From CALBPI01 sp038521865 (GTDB lineage: Bacteria; Pseudomonadota; Gammaproteobacteria; Steroidobacterales; Woeseiaceae): a stretch of DNA of 64,000 bases. This document shows, one piece after another, positions 1-9,065 of the stretch. The number at the start of each line of letters is the position of its first letter. Position 1 is the stretch's first letter. The stretch is taken from contig JBCBKO010000003.1 of assembly GCA_038521865.1 (NCBI GenBank), positions 62,001-126,000 on the forward strand. Direction: 5' to 3'. Both the position numbers and the translations under genes were made by a program. The notes under the pieces were generated by a model. That model saw only the letters and a list, made by a program, of their open reading frames with translations. It was not told where the DNA came from and made no database searches.

Positions 1-795
1 AACGAGATGCAACTTCACGGGAAGACCGTCGGCCTTGAGCTGCCGGACGGCTTCGATCGTGTACTGCTGCCCTTTTGACACATCCAACCGGCCGATCGAC
101 AGAATCTCGAGTGGCTCCTCTGATCGCGGTGCGTCACGGTGTACGAAGGGAAACTGAGCGAGCGGGATACCCTGAGGTACGATGCGCATTTTTTCGGGTG
201 GGGCACCGAGTGCTATGTACTGCTGCTTCGCCGCTTCAGTATTCACCAGAATTTGATCGGCAATCGCGATATACGCCTCGCGTCGGCGTTCGGATAACTC
301 CGGAACGCCCTCAGGTGTCAGCCCGTGGAACGTGGCCACCACAGGAACGTCAAGACCGATAATGATTGGCAGAAGTTTGCTCCCCGCAATTTCACTGTGC
401 GAGTGAACAATATCAACATCGTCGTAGCCATAGAATCGGCACAGCAAAAGACCATAGAGCTTCTCTCGCGTTGACAGGACGGACGCGGATACCACGCGCC
501 GAAACCGAAACAGCCCACGCCAGGCGCTGCCCATCCGTGAAGGCAGCACAAAACTGATAAACCAATCAAAAAGCAGTCTGACGCTATCGCCAGGTATCCA
601 CTCGCAGCGATCTAGCAATCCGTGGTCTCGAATCTCTCGAGAGACGAGATCGAGTTGTGCGCGACGAGCGAGAATCCTGTTGCGACCGCCGTTCGTCTGG
701 ATACCGATTAGCTGATTAACAAGCCATGGCTGGACGACATTGGGAAACTTTGCCGTTATCGACAAGACTCCACGCGATGACTGTTGACGATTCAT
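1..795 (-). CDS. Glycosyltransferase, GT4-like (C-terminus cut by window edge)
   Basis: The frame is open from an ATG at 793-795 to the left edge, giving 265 residues of a group 1 glycosyltransferase. The N-terminal Rossmann half shows DIVHSHSEIAG and VVATFHGLTPEG, the hinge shows MRIVPQGIP, and the start of the nucleotide-sugar domain shows LEILSIGRLDVSKGQQY, where the Lys after GRLD is typical of the family's phosphate-contact loop. The E-x7-E motif lies outside the window. A GTG 24 bases upstream is an alternative start; neither has a strong ribosome site. It would add a sugar to the lipid-linked polysaccharide in the cytoplasm. Donor and acceptor cannot be read. Confidence 0.85.
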   Translation of the reverse strand, partial: MNRQQSSRGVLSITAKFPNVVQPWLVNQLIGIQTNGGRNRILARRAQLDLVSREIRDHGLLDRCEWIPGDSVRLLFDWFISFVLPSRMGSAWRGLFRFRRVVSASVLSTREKLYGLLLCRFYGYDDVDIVHSHSEIAGSKLLPIIIGLDVPVVATFHGLTPEGVPELSERRREAYIAIADQILVNTEAAKQQYIALGAPPEKMRIVPQGIPLAQFPFVHRDAPRSEEPLEILSIGRLDVSKGQQYTIEAVRQLKADGLPVKLHLV

Positions 796-909
796 TGCCA
801 GCGACGGCCCGTTGCCCACCCAAACTGCGCCGCAAGTCTAAGCCAGACACTCAGCGGAAAGCTACGACAAGAGTCCGCCTCGCTGTGTGAAACATGTCTG
901 TTCTCGTGG

Positions 910-2052
910 TTAGTTCAGGTCGTTGACGCGCTCGGCGGGCGGCTGATCAGGGTCGTAGTTTTCCGGTCCAACAAAGCCTTTCGCGATTACGATCTCATCA
1001 AAATACACCGAGCCACTGACTGCATTTGTATGTTGCCAGTTCCCATGCGTCGAAATGGCTGTCAACTGACCTAACTCAAACCCGCTACGCACCAAAATCG
1101 GCGTGGTCAACGTTGCTAGCGATTCATCAGCGGGACCCATATAAAGCCGATATGATCCGTCCCTAACCCCCGGGCCTGATTCACGCCGAAAGGTCTCTTC
1201 GAAGTAAATCCACCGATCCTTAGGGGCGAACGCATCCACGTTAATTGACTCGCTGTTCGGAGCGGTCAAGGTGACTCTCAGGTCCCGTTGCACTGAGAGT
1301 TTTAAGGTCGCGTTACGGCTCGACTCACCCTGCCGTTGCCAGCGAGAGTATCCAAGCTTGAACGTGATGTTTGGAAGCGTTGTCACCGAGGGGATGTAGA
1401 GGTAAAACCTGCGCGAAAGTGTCTCGCCAAAGTCCAAATCAGTTGGGCGGACGTTCACCAAGTAGTTGATCGCTTTATTGCAGTCTGATCGACGTCCCGG
1501 GTCATTAGTAACCTGGCCGTTTACCCCACACTGAAACGGTATCCGCATCGTGTCACCCGCCTGAAGAGCTGGGGACTCCCCTGTGACTGAAGGCCCCACC
1601 GACCTGGACGGATCAACACAAACCTGTCGGCCTTGCACACTTTCAACCGCCCACAGTGTGAAGCCGTTGGAGCGGTTATAAACCTCGTTTGCGTAAGGCC
1701 CTTGATCGTCCGCGGTGAAGCACCCTGTTGATGCGGTGGTCGAGCTCAAAGTAGCACTGGTAGTTCCACAGACATTGCACCAGGAGTTCCGTCCCGCAAA
1801 GTCGAGCTTCAGTGCGTATTCTCCGCTAAATACTCGTTCGCGACTTACGCTAAAAACATCGCTCTCGCCACGAAACATGGAGTTGTCAAGGTTGTTCCGC
1901 GAAGGGGCTGATCGCCATGCATAAACGGGTGCCGCTCCCTCCTGAAAGCCTCCGGATTCGAAATTGTCTTCGAAGAGAATCTGCCCATCTGCTGACACAG
2001 ACGAAAACAAGCAAAAAACCGCTACAAAAATGCTGATCTTGGGAGTGGACAT
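910..2052 (-). CDS. Secreted jelly-roll (concanavalin A-like) protein, possible polysaccharide lyase or binder
   Basis: This 380-residue protein begins with a clear signal peptide (about residues 1-22, hydrophobic IFVAVFCLF, cut near VSADG). The mature N-terminus ILFEDNFESGGF and the C-terminal SGSVYFDEIVIAKGF look like the edge strands of concanavalin A-like lectin/glucanase folds used by alginate- and heparin-lyase-type enzymes. The middle carries several Cys (for example NVCGTT, CGVNGQ) that could form disulfides after export. No catalytic residue could be assigned with certainty, so enzyme or carbohydrate binder remain equally possible. Its place between a glycosyltransferase and an O-ligase suggests it trims or binds the local polysaccharide. 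No PEP-CTERM tail is present. Confidence 0.6.
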   Translation of the reverse strand: MSTPKISIFVAVFCLFSSVSADGQILFEDNFESGGFQEGAAPVYAWRSAPSRNNLDNSMFRGESDVFSVSRERVFSGEYALKLDFAGRNSWCNVCGTTSATLSSTTASTGCFTADDQGPYANEVYNRSNGFTLWAVESVQGRQVCVDPSRSVGPSVTGESPALQAGDTMRIPFQCGVNGQVTNDPGRRSDCNKAINYLVNVRPTDLDFGETLSRRFYLYIPSVTTLPNITFKLGYSRWQRQGESSRNATLKLSVQRDLRVTLTAPNSESINVDAFAPKDRWIYFEETFRRESGPGVRDGSYRLYMGPADESLATLTTPILVRSGFELGQLTAISTHGNWQHTNAVSGSVYFDEIVIAKGFVGPENYDPDQPPAERVNDLN

Positions 2053-2202
2053 ATTTCTGGCATCTCCGTGTTGGAATCTCGGGCTCGGAAACGTACGACC
2101 TGGATACGAGGGTCACACATCCAATCGCACCTTTTCGCGACTTTCATCACATTTTAGATTGTGAACCAAGTCTCCGCTACAAAACTGAAGGAACGGTGCA
2201 CT

Positions 2203-3558
2203 TCAAGTAGTCGCATTTTGGCGACTCATGGGAATAGGCAGCTCTTCCCGCTGGACTGCAGAGTTTCGCACGCTACTATGTAGGACACATGACAAGGCTA
2301 AGTGCATCCACATAAATGGGTAATAAACAATTGATACGAACTGCCCGCCAATTAAAAAACCGAGGAACCCCAAAGCGAGGCCTTTCGCTGTAGGAACTCT
2401 CCAGTCCTCATCCATGCCGGCGCTCCGAAGCAGACGAATTGATTTCCGCGGAATGCTGAAACCAAGGTAGACGAGTATCAGGTATACGGCCAAACCGATG
2501 AATCCTAAATCAGCCCCTACCTGAACAAAAATATTGTGGGCCAATTGCCCATTGTCGTAGAGCATATCCTCCGGGTAATAAGTCTCGAAATAAGGGATAA
2601 AATTGAAATAGCCAACGCCAAAAGCAGGGTTCTCCTTCATCATCTCCCAGCCATTTTCCCAATACAGCATCCGTTGAACCGAAGTGCGGTCCTCGCCGAT
2701 CTCTGAGAATCTCTCCCATTGTTCATCGGGAAGCGCGTGGTAAGTCACAAAGCCAACGACGCCAGCAACCAAAAAGGCCCGAATAGAAATCCGACCGTGA
2801 AGGAAGATGAAATAGAGCTGCACTAATAACGCGACCTGAGATCCGCGTGAGCTAGCTGCCATAACTGTCATAGCCGCCGTCACCGGCGTAGCCATCAAAA
2901 GCCATCGCCGCCAGCCATCGACATAGGGCATCAGGCCCTTCGCGATGTAAAAGGACACTGCGAAGAAAACAACCATCTGCACAGCAAGTTCACCAGAGTT
3001 TTCGAAAAAGCCTGGCGGACCTTTCATACCCCAACTTGTGAACGAAAAACCACGCATAGCCCAAACTCGGGCTCCAAACACCGACATTTTCAGACTTGCT
3101 ACAAAAAAAATAGCGAGAAGAAAAAACAGGTGTTTCTCGGTATAGGCGACACGCGTAATCAAGAAGAAAATTATTGCCCAGAGGTAGTATTTATCTAACG
3201 AGCTCCAGGCGAACGCCGGTCGGAATGAAAAGTATCCGGAAATAAGGATGACAACAAAAAACACTATGAGCCAAAAAAGAACGCTCATACCCGACGATTT
3301 GCCGCTCCTCTTTCCCAAGAAAAGTCCCACTGCAGATAACAAGATGAAGAGCTGCATCCAGGGCAACACATCAAGCTCTCTAATGATTGCGTGCGGTCGT
3401 ACATACTCAAAGAAGAAATAGCAGCAGATCATCCAGAACGCGAAGGACTGTTGCTTGAATGCGCTCAACATAGACTTAGCGTCGAGCTGCAGCAGCTTTT
3501 GCATCTCAACAGGTTTTACCTGCCCAAAACTATTGGCACTGTCTGCTGCTTTACTCAT
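2203..3558 (-). CDS. O-antigen ligase/polymerase-like membrane protein
   Basis: A 451-residue protein with ten or more hydrophobic segments and a long periplasmic loop near residues 270-340 (includes RTSVQRMLYWENGWEMM and NPAFGVGYFNF). The R-x-x-x-W and ENPAFGVG patterns are typical of the Wzy_C/WaaL superfamily, which joins or polymerises undecaprenyl-linked glycans in the periplasm. It resembles ligases seen in exosortase-A loci (the PEP_O_lig families), but which subfamily is uncertain. The first about 45 residues are polar and cytoplasmic. Its start overlaps the end of the phosphatase gene by 8 bases, so the two are probably translated together. It is AT-richer by eye than neighbours, with an 8-T run at 3103-3110 (coding strand). 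Confidence 0.75.
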   Translation of the reverse strand: MSKAADSANSFGQVKPVEMQKLLQLDAKSMLSAFKQQSFAFWMICCYFFFEYVRPHAIIRELDVLPWMQLFILLSAVGLFLGKRSGKSSGMSVLFWLIVFFVVILISGYFSFRPAFAWSSLDKYYLWAIIFFLITRVAYTEKHLFFLLAIFFVASLKMSVFGARVWAMRGFSFTSWGMKGPPGFFENSGELAVQMVVFFAVSFYIAKGLMPYVDGWRRWLLMATPVTAAMTVMAASSRGSQVALLVQLYFIFLHGRISIRAFLVAGVVGFVTYHALPDEQWERFSEIGEDRTSVQRMLYWENGWEMMKENPAFGVGYFNFIPYFETYYPEDMLYDNGQLAHNIFVQVGADLGFIGLAVYLILVYLGFSIPRKSIRLLRSAGMDEDWRVPTAKGLALGFLGFLIGGQFVSIVYYPFMWMHLALSCVLHSSVRNSAVQREELPIPMSRQNATT

Positions 3559-4087
3559 GGATTTTTGCTATCGCTCTATCGATCCATGAGAAACACCGCT
3601 CGAAGTAAGCCATGCTCTTACCGTAAGGGTCAGGAAGAAACGGTCTACGCTCCGGAAGCCAAAGTCCCATCAAGCTAACATCTGCTCTGGGAATAAAACG
3701 CGACACTAGCTCTGCATGTTTCGGCTCCATACACACAAAGTGGTCTCCGTCCAACGCTGAGAAGTCTTGCAGCCGAGTTGACCGATGGTCAGATAAATCC
3801 AAGCCAAACCGCCGAGCTGCTTTGACCGCATCACTATTGGCATCATCACCGCCCCTTGTGTCAGTTCCTACGGAAACCGCCTCGATCCCATAATTCCTAG
3901 CCACGAATTCGGCGAAAGGACTCCTACAAATATTCCCGGTGCAAACGAACACCAATCGTTGGTGCGATTCAGAATGTGGCGCACTCCATTTCCGATAGGA
4001 ACCAAGATGATATTTGAGCTTGTGCCAAAAATAGCGCACTGCAGCTCGACGAGATCCATAACGGTTTTCCAGCGCAGTCTTCAACAA
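3551..4087 (-). CDS. Low-molecular-weight protein tyrosine phosphatase (Wzb-like)
   Basis: The phosphatase loop is intact: LVFVCTGNICRSPFAEF has the catalytic C-x5-R (Cys49, Arg55 from the chosen start), and a general-acid DP motif is present in FLPDPYGKS near the C-terminus. Such enzymes dephosphorylate the tyrosine cluster of polysaccharide autokinases, and a kinase of that kind lies at 16295-17257. The start is uncertain: no ATG is available, so TTG at 4085-4087 is used, giving about 43 residues ahead of the usual family start; a GTG near 4036 is an alternative. The upstream sulfotransferase stop (TAG, 4100-4102) is in the same frame with only four codons between, so coupling or readthrough is possible. 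Confidence 0.85.
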   Translation of the reverse strand: MLKTALENRYGSRRAAVRYFWHKLKYHLGSYRKWSAPHSESHQRLVFVCTGNICRSPFAEFVARNYGIEAVSVGTDTRGGDDANSDAVKAARRFGLDLSDHRSTRLQDFSALDGDHFVCMEPKHAELVSRFIPRADVSLMGLWLPERRPFLPDPYGKSMAYFERCFSWIDRAIAKIHE

Positions 4088-4099
4088 CGATCTGGCTTT

Positions 4100-5080
4100 C
4101 TAGTAGTCCGCCAACTCAAGCGGAGTCGAATACAAAGCGCGAAGCGGGAGCGTTCGCTTAATGGTCGATTTCGAGCGAAATAACGATGATCGATAAGTTG
4201 AAGCGATAGAAGCCAGTACTCCACTTGGAGACGCGACTAACTCGTAGCCGTAGTTTGCGAGCTTTCGTGCCCCGACTGCTTCGACTGCCTCGATTTCGGC
4301 TGGAGATAGAGTTTTTTTCCAGCGAGTCAGGGGCGCAGTTGACAAACCAGCACCAACGTCTCCGAATGCGGTGTTAGCGCTAATCATGGCGGTATCCCCG
4401 CTTGGATCCGCTTGTTCCGCCTCCCCCAATTCAAAATGCGCGAGTCCAATGAAATCGACGAGGCGCTTTACCTCAGTCTCCGGTGAGGCTATCAGGTCCT
4501 CATACCGCAACGAGACTATCCGTTCAGAAAGCTTCGGCGCATCTTTCTCGTATGACTCTAGTGCTTGAACCCACTTGAGCGCAGCAAACTGAATCGCTGC
4601 GATTTCCGAGCGCGTCCGCACCCCCGTCCAACCAAGCTTGCGAAGTGACGCTGCTACTGCGCGCCCGTCCCGAACTATATGAACGATCTTAGCCTTTGGG
4701 AAAAACGCTGCAATCTCTGCTAACGCATGGACATTTGCCGGGGTACTGTCAAGCCAATAGCTCTTCCCCTGGCGCTCGGCCAGATCCGAGAGCGTCGCCT
4801 GCATTAGCTCCGCGTAACTGTTACAACGGCCCAGAATTTTTTCGCCGTCATAACGACTGATTCCTAGTCGTTGAAATTGCCGAGATTTCAGCCAGTCTTC
4901 CGAGAAAGCTCTCTTATTGGCGTTGTTCGCGAGTGAACCATATTTTTGGCGACAGCCTGCCAAAAGCATCGATTCAGCGCGATAGTTCGCGACTTGCGGG
5001 GACTGGCTTAACAGCGAAGCAACAAGCGTCGTGCCGGACCGAGCGCACCCAAGTACAAAAATTGGAGTTTTTTCGTCCAA
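4100..5080 (-). CDS. Sulfotransferase family protein
   Basis: A 326-residue soluble protein. PIFVLGCARSGTTLVASLL (residues about 6-24) is the 5'-phosphosulfate-binding loop of PAPS-dependent sulfotransferases, and IVHIVRDGRAVAASL (about 131-145) is the 3'-phosphate-binding strand and helix. It would move sulfate from PAPS to a hydroxyl or amino group of a sugar or lipid carrier in the cytoplasm. It is first in the 5080-to-1 operon and lies 13 bases ahead of the phosphatase start. A second, unrelated-looking sulfotransferase is at 11207, which together suggest a sulfated polysaccharide. The acceptor is unknown. Confidence 0.85.
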   Translation of the reverse strand: MDEKTPIFVLGCARSGTTLVASLLSQSPQVANYRAESMLLAGCRQKYGSLANNANKRAFSEDWLKSRQFQRLGISRYDGEKILGRCNSYAELMQATLSDLAERQGKSYWLDSTPANVHALAEIAAFFPKAKIVHIVRDGRAVAASLRKLGWTGVRTRSEIAAIQFAALKWVQALESYEKDAPKLSERIVSLRYEDLIASPETEVKRLVDFIGLAHFELGEAEQADPSGDTAMISANTAFGDVGAGLSTAPLTRWKKTLSPAEIEAVEAVGARKLANYGYELVASPSGVLASIASTYRSSLFRSKSTIKRTLPLRALYSTPLELADY

Positions 5081-5131
5081 CAGCCCTACCTTCTAATGCA
5101 ACGACCTTTGGCGGCCGACCGTAGGGACGAA

Positions 5132-5137
5132 ATTATA
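5132..5137 (-). promoter_or_regulatory. Candidate -10 box for the sulfotransferase operon
   Basis: The minus strand carries a perfect TATAAT about 50 bases upstream of the sulfotransferase start. No good -35 hexamer is found 16-18 bases further upstream (best is CGTTTT), so this is a -10-only prediction. It sits in the 223-base divergent region between 5080 and 5304. Confidence 0.4.
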
Positions 5138-5196
5138 GCTTGTCTAGGCTTGGGAAAACGGACGTAGTACACACCACTTTTGTGGCTCTGTTGGTT

Positions 5197-5225
5197 TTGT
5201 TCTTGAGGGATACGTCACATATAGA
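5197..5225 (+). promoter_or_regulatory. Candidate sigma-70 promoter for the 5304-11893 operon
   Basis: TTGTTC (5197-5202) and TATAGA (5220-5225) are separated by 17 bases, about 80 bases upstream of the first gene. The match to consensus is moderate (3/6 and 4/6), so this is a weak prediction supported mainly by spacing and by position in a divergent intergenic region. Confidence 0.3.
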
Positions 5226-5303
5226 CCCGAGCGATAGACACTGTACGAGACATCCAGCGCCGGTATGATTGCGCGCAGTAAACCGAATGTTGAGCCATTG
5301 GCC

Positions 5304-6551
5304 ATGCGAATACTGTGGGTCTCGCACCTCGTACCTTATCCGCCTAAAGCAGGGGTACTGATTCGAAGCTACAATTTGATCAGGCAGCTAGCGAAACGAG
5401 CTGAAGTTGATTTGATTATGTTAAATCAACCTCGACTTTTGGGCTCCTACTTTGATTCTCAAGAAGCAGGTAAAGCGGCGGCGCTAGAGGCGCTCAAACC
5501 TATGGTGGGACGGCACGCTATTCTTGACATTCCCGCCGAACAAAGTGCCGCATCTCGAGTGTTGCTGAAGATATCGAGCGTGTTTAGCCGTCGTGGGTAC
5601 ACCATGCGTTGGCTTGAAGGGAGCTCTATAGAAAACATCGTGCGCGCTTGGACTGAGCAAACTCAATACGATCTTGTACACCTTGACACTGTCTCGCTCG
5701 ATTATTTGCGGCGCACGCTACCGCCCTCAACCCCCATTGCACTCGACCACCATAATATCGAGTCTCATATGATGGGCCGTCGGGCATCGAAAGAGATGAA
5801 TCCTCTGAAGCGCGCTTACTTCGGTTTGGAATACCAAAGGTTAAGGGCCGCAGAAGTTGCAGCCATTGGGGAATATTCTGGGAACATTGTCTGCTCCGAG
5901 GACGACAAGACACGCCTTCTCGAACTGAATCCATCGGCCAATGTGCGAGTTATTCCTAACGGCATTGATATAAGCGGCGACCCCCCAGTGAGAACACCCG
6001 CCAGAGCCAAACTTCTTTTTATCGGCGGACTGACTTGGTATCCCAATCTTGCCGCGGTAAAAGACCTTGTTGATCGAGTCGCACCTGCGTTGCGTCAGCG
6101 GGGGGTTTCTTTCCATATAGATATCATTGGTAAGGGACCCACCGACGAGATAAAGGCAAGCGTCGACGCGACAGACGACATCACCCTGCACGGTTTCGTC
6201 GACGACATATCGCAGTACTACGAACAGGCTACGGCCTTCGTTTGCCCAATCAACGACGGTGGAGGTACCAAACTAAAAATCCTTGACGCTATGGCAAAAC
6301 GTTTGCCAGTTGTTGGCTATCCACTGTCGTGCGAAGGCATTGAAGTTAAACACAACGAAAGCGCGCTGATCGCAGAAGGTCCAGATGCGTTGGCATCCGA
6401 AATTGAACGCCTAATCTCCGATCCAGGACTCCGCGATCGCATCGGAGAACAAGGAAGACGACTCGTAGAGGACTCCTACGACTTCGATGAGATTGGCCGA
6501 AACCTATATGACTACTATCTCGGACTACTGACCGACCGGCCCAGTCCATAG
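5304..6551 (+). CDS. Glycosyltransferase, GT4-like (exosortase-locus type)
   Basis: A 415-residue group 1 glycosyltransferase. The start MRILWVSHLVPYPPKAG at 5304 matches the family N-terminus; an in-frame ATG at 5265 would add 13 unlikely residues. Domain 1 has the glycine/proline entry loop and ALDHHNIESHMM; domain 2 has LLFIGGLTWYPN and GGGTKLKILDAMAKRLPVV, which covers the donor-binding region. It resembles the stp1-like transferases of PEP-CTERM loci (TIGR03087 type), though I am not certain of the exact subfamily. It leads a plus-strand operon with intergenic gaps of 7 bases or less up to the deacetylase, and with a 22-base gap before the last gene. Confidence 0.85.
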   Translation: MRILWVSHLVPYPPKAGVLIRSYNLIRQLAKRAEVDLIMLNQPRLLGSYFDSQEAGKAAALEALKPMVGRHAILDIPAEQSAASRVLLKISSVFSRRGYTMRWLEGSSIENIVRAWTEQTQYDLVHLDTVSLDYLRRTLPPSTPIALDHHNIESHMMGRRASKEMNPLKRAYFGLEYQRLRAAEVAAIGEYSGNIVCSEDDKTRLLELNPSANVRVIPNGIDISGDPPVRTPARAKLLFIGGLTWYPNLAAVKDLVDRVAPALRQRGVSFHIDIIGKGPTDEIKASVDATDDITLHGFVDDISQYYEQATAFVCPINDGGGTKLKILDAMAKRLPVVGYPLSCEGIEVKHNESALIAEGPDALASEIERLISDPGLRDRIGEQGRRLVEDSYDFDEIGRNLYDYYLGLLTDRPSP

Positions 6552-6558
6552 CGCTCGT

Positions 6559-7896
6559 ATGCACAAAGCACTATCCAAGTACCTCTTCTACCTTCCAGCA
6601 ACCTATCTTCGCGGTGAACATGTCTTGGGACTATTGCCGGAGAAGCGCAAGAACGCATACCTGTCGCCCGACGCTCTGGCGAATTACCAGACCCGGCGAC
6701 TGAGGTCGATCCTCCAAACCGCTGCAGCGCACTCTACACATTACGCCGACCTGCCCGTTGCATCGATGCCAAGCAACGAGTCCAAGAACTCGGAGTTCTT
6801 TGATTGGTTCAAGACCGTACCCAATCTGACCAAGCAAGACCTGATTAATTACCCAAGCAGACTTCGGACCAGGATCAACCGTCGCGTCAGCTCCAAAACT
6901 ACCGGCGGGAGTACCGGGGAGCCAGTTAGACTTTGGAAAAACGCTGATGCACTGGCCCACGAGCGGTCAGCCACATGGCGTGCATATGAGTGGGCGAACG
7001 TCTCCATCGGTGACCCCCAGCTACGATTCTGGGGAATACCGCTAGCTCAGAGTGACCAGCGTGCAGCCAGCGTCATCGACCTGATCGCGAATCGCAGGAG
7101 AATATCCGCGTTCGACCTAACTGAAGCAGCGATGGCAGGTCACTACGAGACAATGATGAACTTCAGACCGGCTTATCTATATGGCTATGCGAGCGTCATC
7201 TACGCTTTCGCCGAATTCATAGGGAACCAAGGGCTGCCAACACCTAAGTCTTTACGATCGATCATTACCACGTCCGAAGTACTTTCAGATAACGCTAGGA
7301 GAGTAATTGAATCAACTTTCTCGCTAAGGGTGTTCAATGAATACGGGTGCGGAGAGGTGGGATCGATCGCACATGAGTGCAGCGAAGGTCGAATGCACGT
7401 TATGGCGGACAATGTTTACCTTGAAATCGATAGCTCCGATGGCGGGATTGGCGAAATTATCGTGACAGACTTACACAATACGGAGATGCCGATTATCAGG
7501 TATCGATTAGGCGATTTTGCATCTTGGTCAAGCGAGACTTGCCCTTGTGGCGTTTCTTTGCCAACTCTACGTGGGATATACGGACGCGCGTACGATACCG
7601 TTGTTACGACAGACGGGAGGCGAATGCATCCTGAGTCAGTGATGTACATCTTTGAATCTTTACAGACAAAGACGAAAGCTTTTCGGCACTTCCAAGCAGT
7701 TCAAAAGGCCGCAGATCGTTTCGAAGTCTTGGTGGTACCCACGGACTCATGGTCGAAAGACACTGAACTGAGCCTGAAGGCAATGATCTGTGAACACATT
7801 TCAAACGACATTAGTACGGATATCCGAATCGTCGATTCAATCAAACGCGAAAAGTCAGGCAAAATCCGAGTCGTGAAAAGCGAAGTCTCGGGGTAA
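6559..7896 (+). CDS. CapK / phenylacetate-CoA ligase-like adenylating enzyme
   Basis: A 445-residue member of the PaaK/CapK branch of AMP-forming enzymes. The phosphate loop is SSKTTGGSTGEPVRLW (about 112-127), the adenine/Mg region includes NEYGCGEVGSIAHEC, and the hinge contains PIIRYRLGDFA, followed by a small C-terminal lid domain ending REKSGKIRVVKSEV with the usual lid Lys. A CxCG pair (ETCPCGVSLP) fits the zinc or Cys motif common in CapK proteins. These enzymes activate a carboxylate as an acyl-adenylate; in capsule loci the substrate is unknown. It lies 7 bases after the glycosyltransferase and 2 bases before the ATP-grasp gene, suggesting one decoration pathway. Confidence 0.85.
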   Translation: MHKALSKYLFYLPATYLRGEHVLGLLPEKRKNAYLSPDALANYQTRRLRSILQTAAAHSTHYADLPVASMPSNESKNSEFFDWFKTVPNLTKQDLINYPSRLRTRINRRVSSKTTGGSTGEPVRLWKNADALAHERSATWRAYEWANVSIGDPQLRFWGIPLAQSDQRAASVIDLIANRRRISAFDLTEAAMAGHYETMMNFRPAYLYGYASVIYAFAEFIGNQGLPTPKSLRSIITTSEVLSDNARRVIESTFSLRVFNEYGCGEVGSIAHECSEGRMHVMADNVYLEIDSSDGGIGEIIVTDLHNTEMPIIRYRLGDFASWSSETCPCGVSLPTLRGIYGRAYDTVVTTDGRRMHPESVMYIFESLQTKTKAFRHFQAVQKAADRFEVLVVPTDSWSKDTELSLKAMICEHISNDISTDIRIVDSIKREKSGKIRVVKSEVSG

Positions 7897-7898
7897 GC

Positions 7899-9065
7899 AT
7901 GCCTACCGTTCTTGTCCTGGATGCTGATCAACGCAGTGCTCTGGCCGCGACGCGCGCGCTTGGCATGGCTGAGTACACGGTCTACACGGCAGACACTGAA
8001 CGGAAAGCCCTTGCAGGGCGCAGCAAATGGTCGCAAAGGTATTTCCGCTACCCGGACCCAAGCCAAGACACGAAGGCCGCACTCGCGAGCATCGCACAAT
8101 GCTGTGAAACACACCGTGTGGATCTGTTGATGCCGATGACCGACGTGAGCACCCACCTTGTGCAAAACGCACAGGGCTCGAACCTGCCAAAGACGCCGTG
8201 CCCACCAGAGGAAACTTACGAGACCGCGAGCGACAAGGGCGCACTCATGCGCGTCGCGGAGCAAATCGGCATCGCAATACCGCGAACTGAGGAGATTACA
8301 CCGGGCACCGTGCTCCGCGCCCTGCCCGATACCTTCAGTTTCCCCGTGGTCATGAAACCCACGCGATCACGAATACCATTGGAGAATGGCTACTTGCATA
8401 CCCAGGTCGCCATCGCCAAAGATTTGGACCATCTGCAACGCCTTCAAGAGACTCATCGCTGGTTCAGAGACCACCCATGGCTGCTCCAGTCTTATATCGA
8501 GGGCGTCGGCAAAGGGGCGTTTGCGCTCTACGATAATGGTGCGCCGTTGGCATGGTTTGCGCACCAGCGCGTGCGGGAGAAACCGCCATCAGGCGGAGTG
8601 AGTGTCCTCTCACGCAGTGCGGCGTTGGACCAGAGACTCCACGATTCAGCATCAACGCTTCTGAACGCATTGCAGTGGCATGGTCCCGCCATGGTCGAAT
8701 ATCGGGTAAGCGACGACGGCACACCCTACCTGATGGAAATCAACGCGCGGTTTTGGGGATCGCTGCAACTCGCCATCAGCGCTGGCGTGAACTTTCCGCT
8801 ATTGGCTGCGGAACTCGCCTTGGGCAGGACGCCGACGCCAGTCAAAGACTATAAGGTGGGCGTCACCAATCGATGGCTTTTAGGCGATTTGGATAATCTG
8901 TATCTGACGCTGAAAGGAAAAGAGTTTAGCGCGGGTCGAAAACTGCTCAGCGCCATGCGTTTTTTGTTGCCGTGGTGGCCCGGCATGCGCTTTGAGGTCT
9001 TGCGACTGCGAGATCCGCGCCCATTCCTCCACGAGTTTGCACGGTACTTTGGTTTCGGGCGATGA
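7899..9065 (+). CDS. ATP-grasp ligase
   Basis: A 388-residue ATP-grasp protein of the carbamoyl-phosphate-synthase-like group. The N-terminal Rossmann part starts VLVLDADQRSALAATRAL. The ATP-grasp core shows FPVVMKPTRSRIP (the phosphate-side Lys), HPWLLQSYIEGVGKG, and PYLMEINARFWGSLQLA, where E-I-N are the metal ligands. Such enzymes join a carboxylate to an amine or thiol through an acyl phosphate. Position between CapK and a glycosyltransferase suggests it attaches an amino acid or similar group to a sugar, which is an inference. The stop overlaps the next start by 4 bases (ATGA). Confidence 0.85.
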   Translation: MPTVLVLDADQRSALAATRALGMAEYTVYTADTERKALAGRSKWSQRYFRYPDPSQDTKAALASIAQCCETHRVDLLMPMTDVSTHLVQNAQGSNLPKTPCPPEETYETASDKGALMRVAEQIGIAIPRTEEITPGTVLRALPDTFSFPVVMKPTRSRIPLENGYLHTQVAIAKDLDHLQRLQETHRWFRDHPWLLQSYIEGVGKGAFALYDNGAPLAWFAHQRVREKPPSGGVSVLSRSAALDQRLHDSASTLLNALQWHGPAMVEYRVSDDGTPYLMEINARFWGSLQLAISAGVNFPLLAAELALGRTPTPVKDYKVGVTNRWLLGDLDNLYLTLKGKEFSAGRKLLSAMRFLLPWWPGMRFEVLRLRDPRPFLHEFARYFGFGR

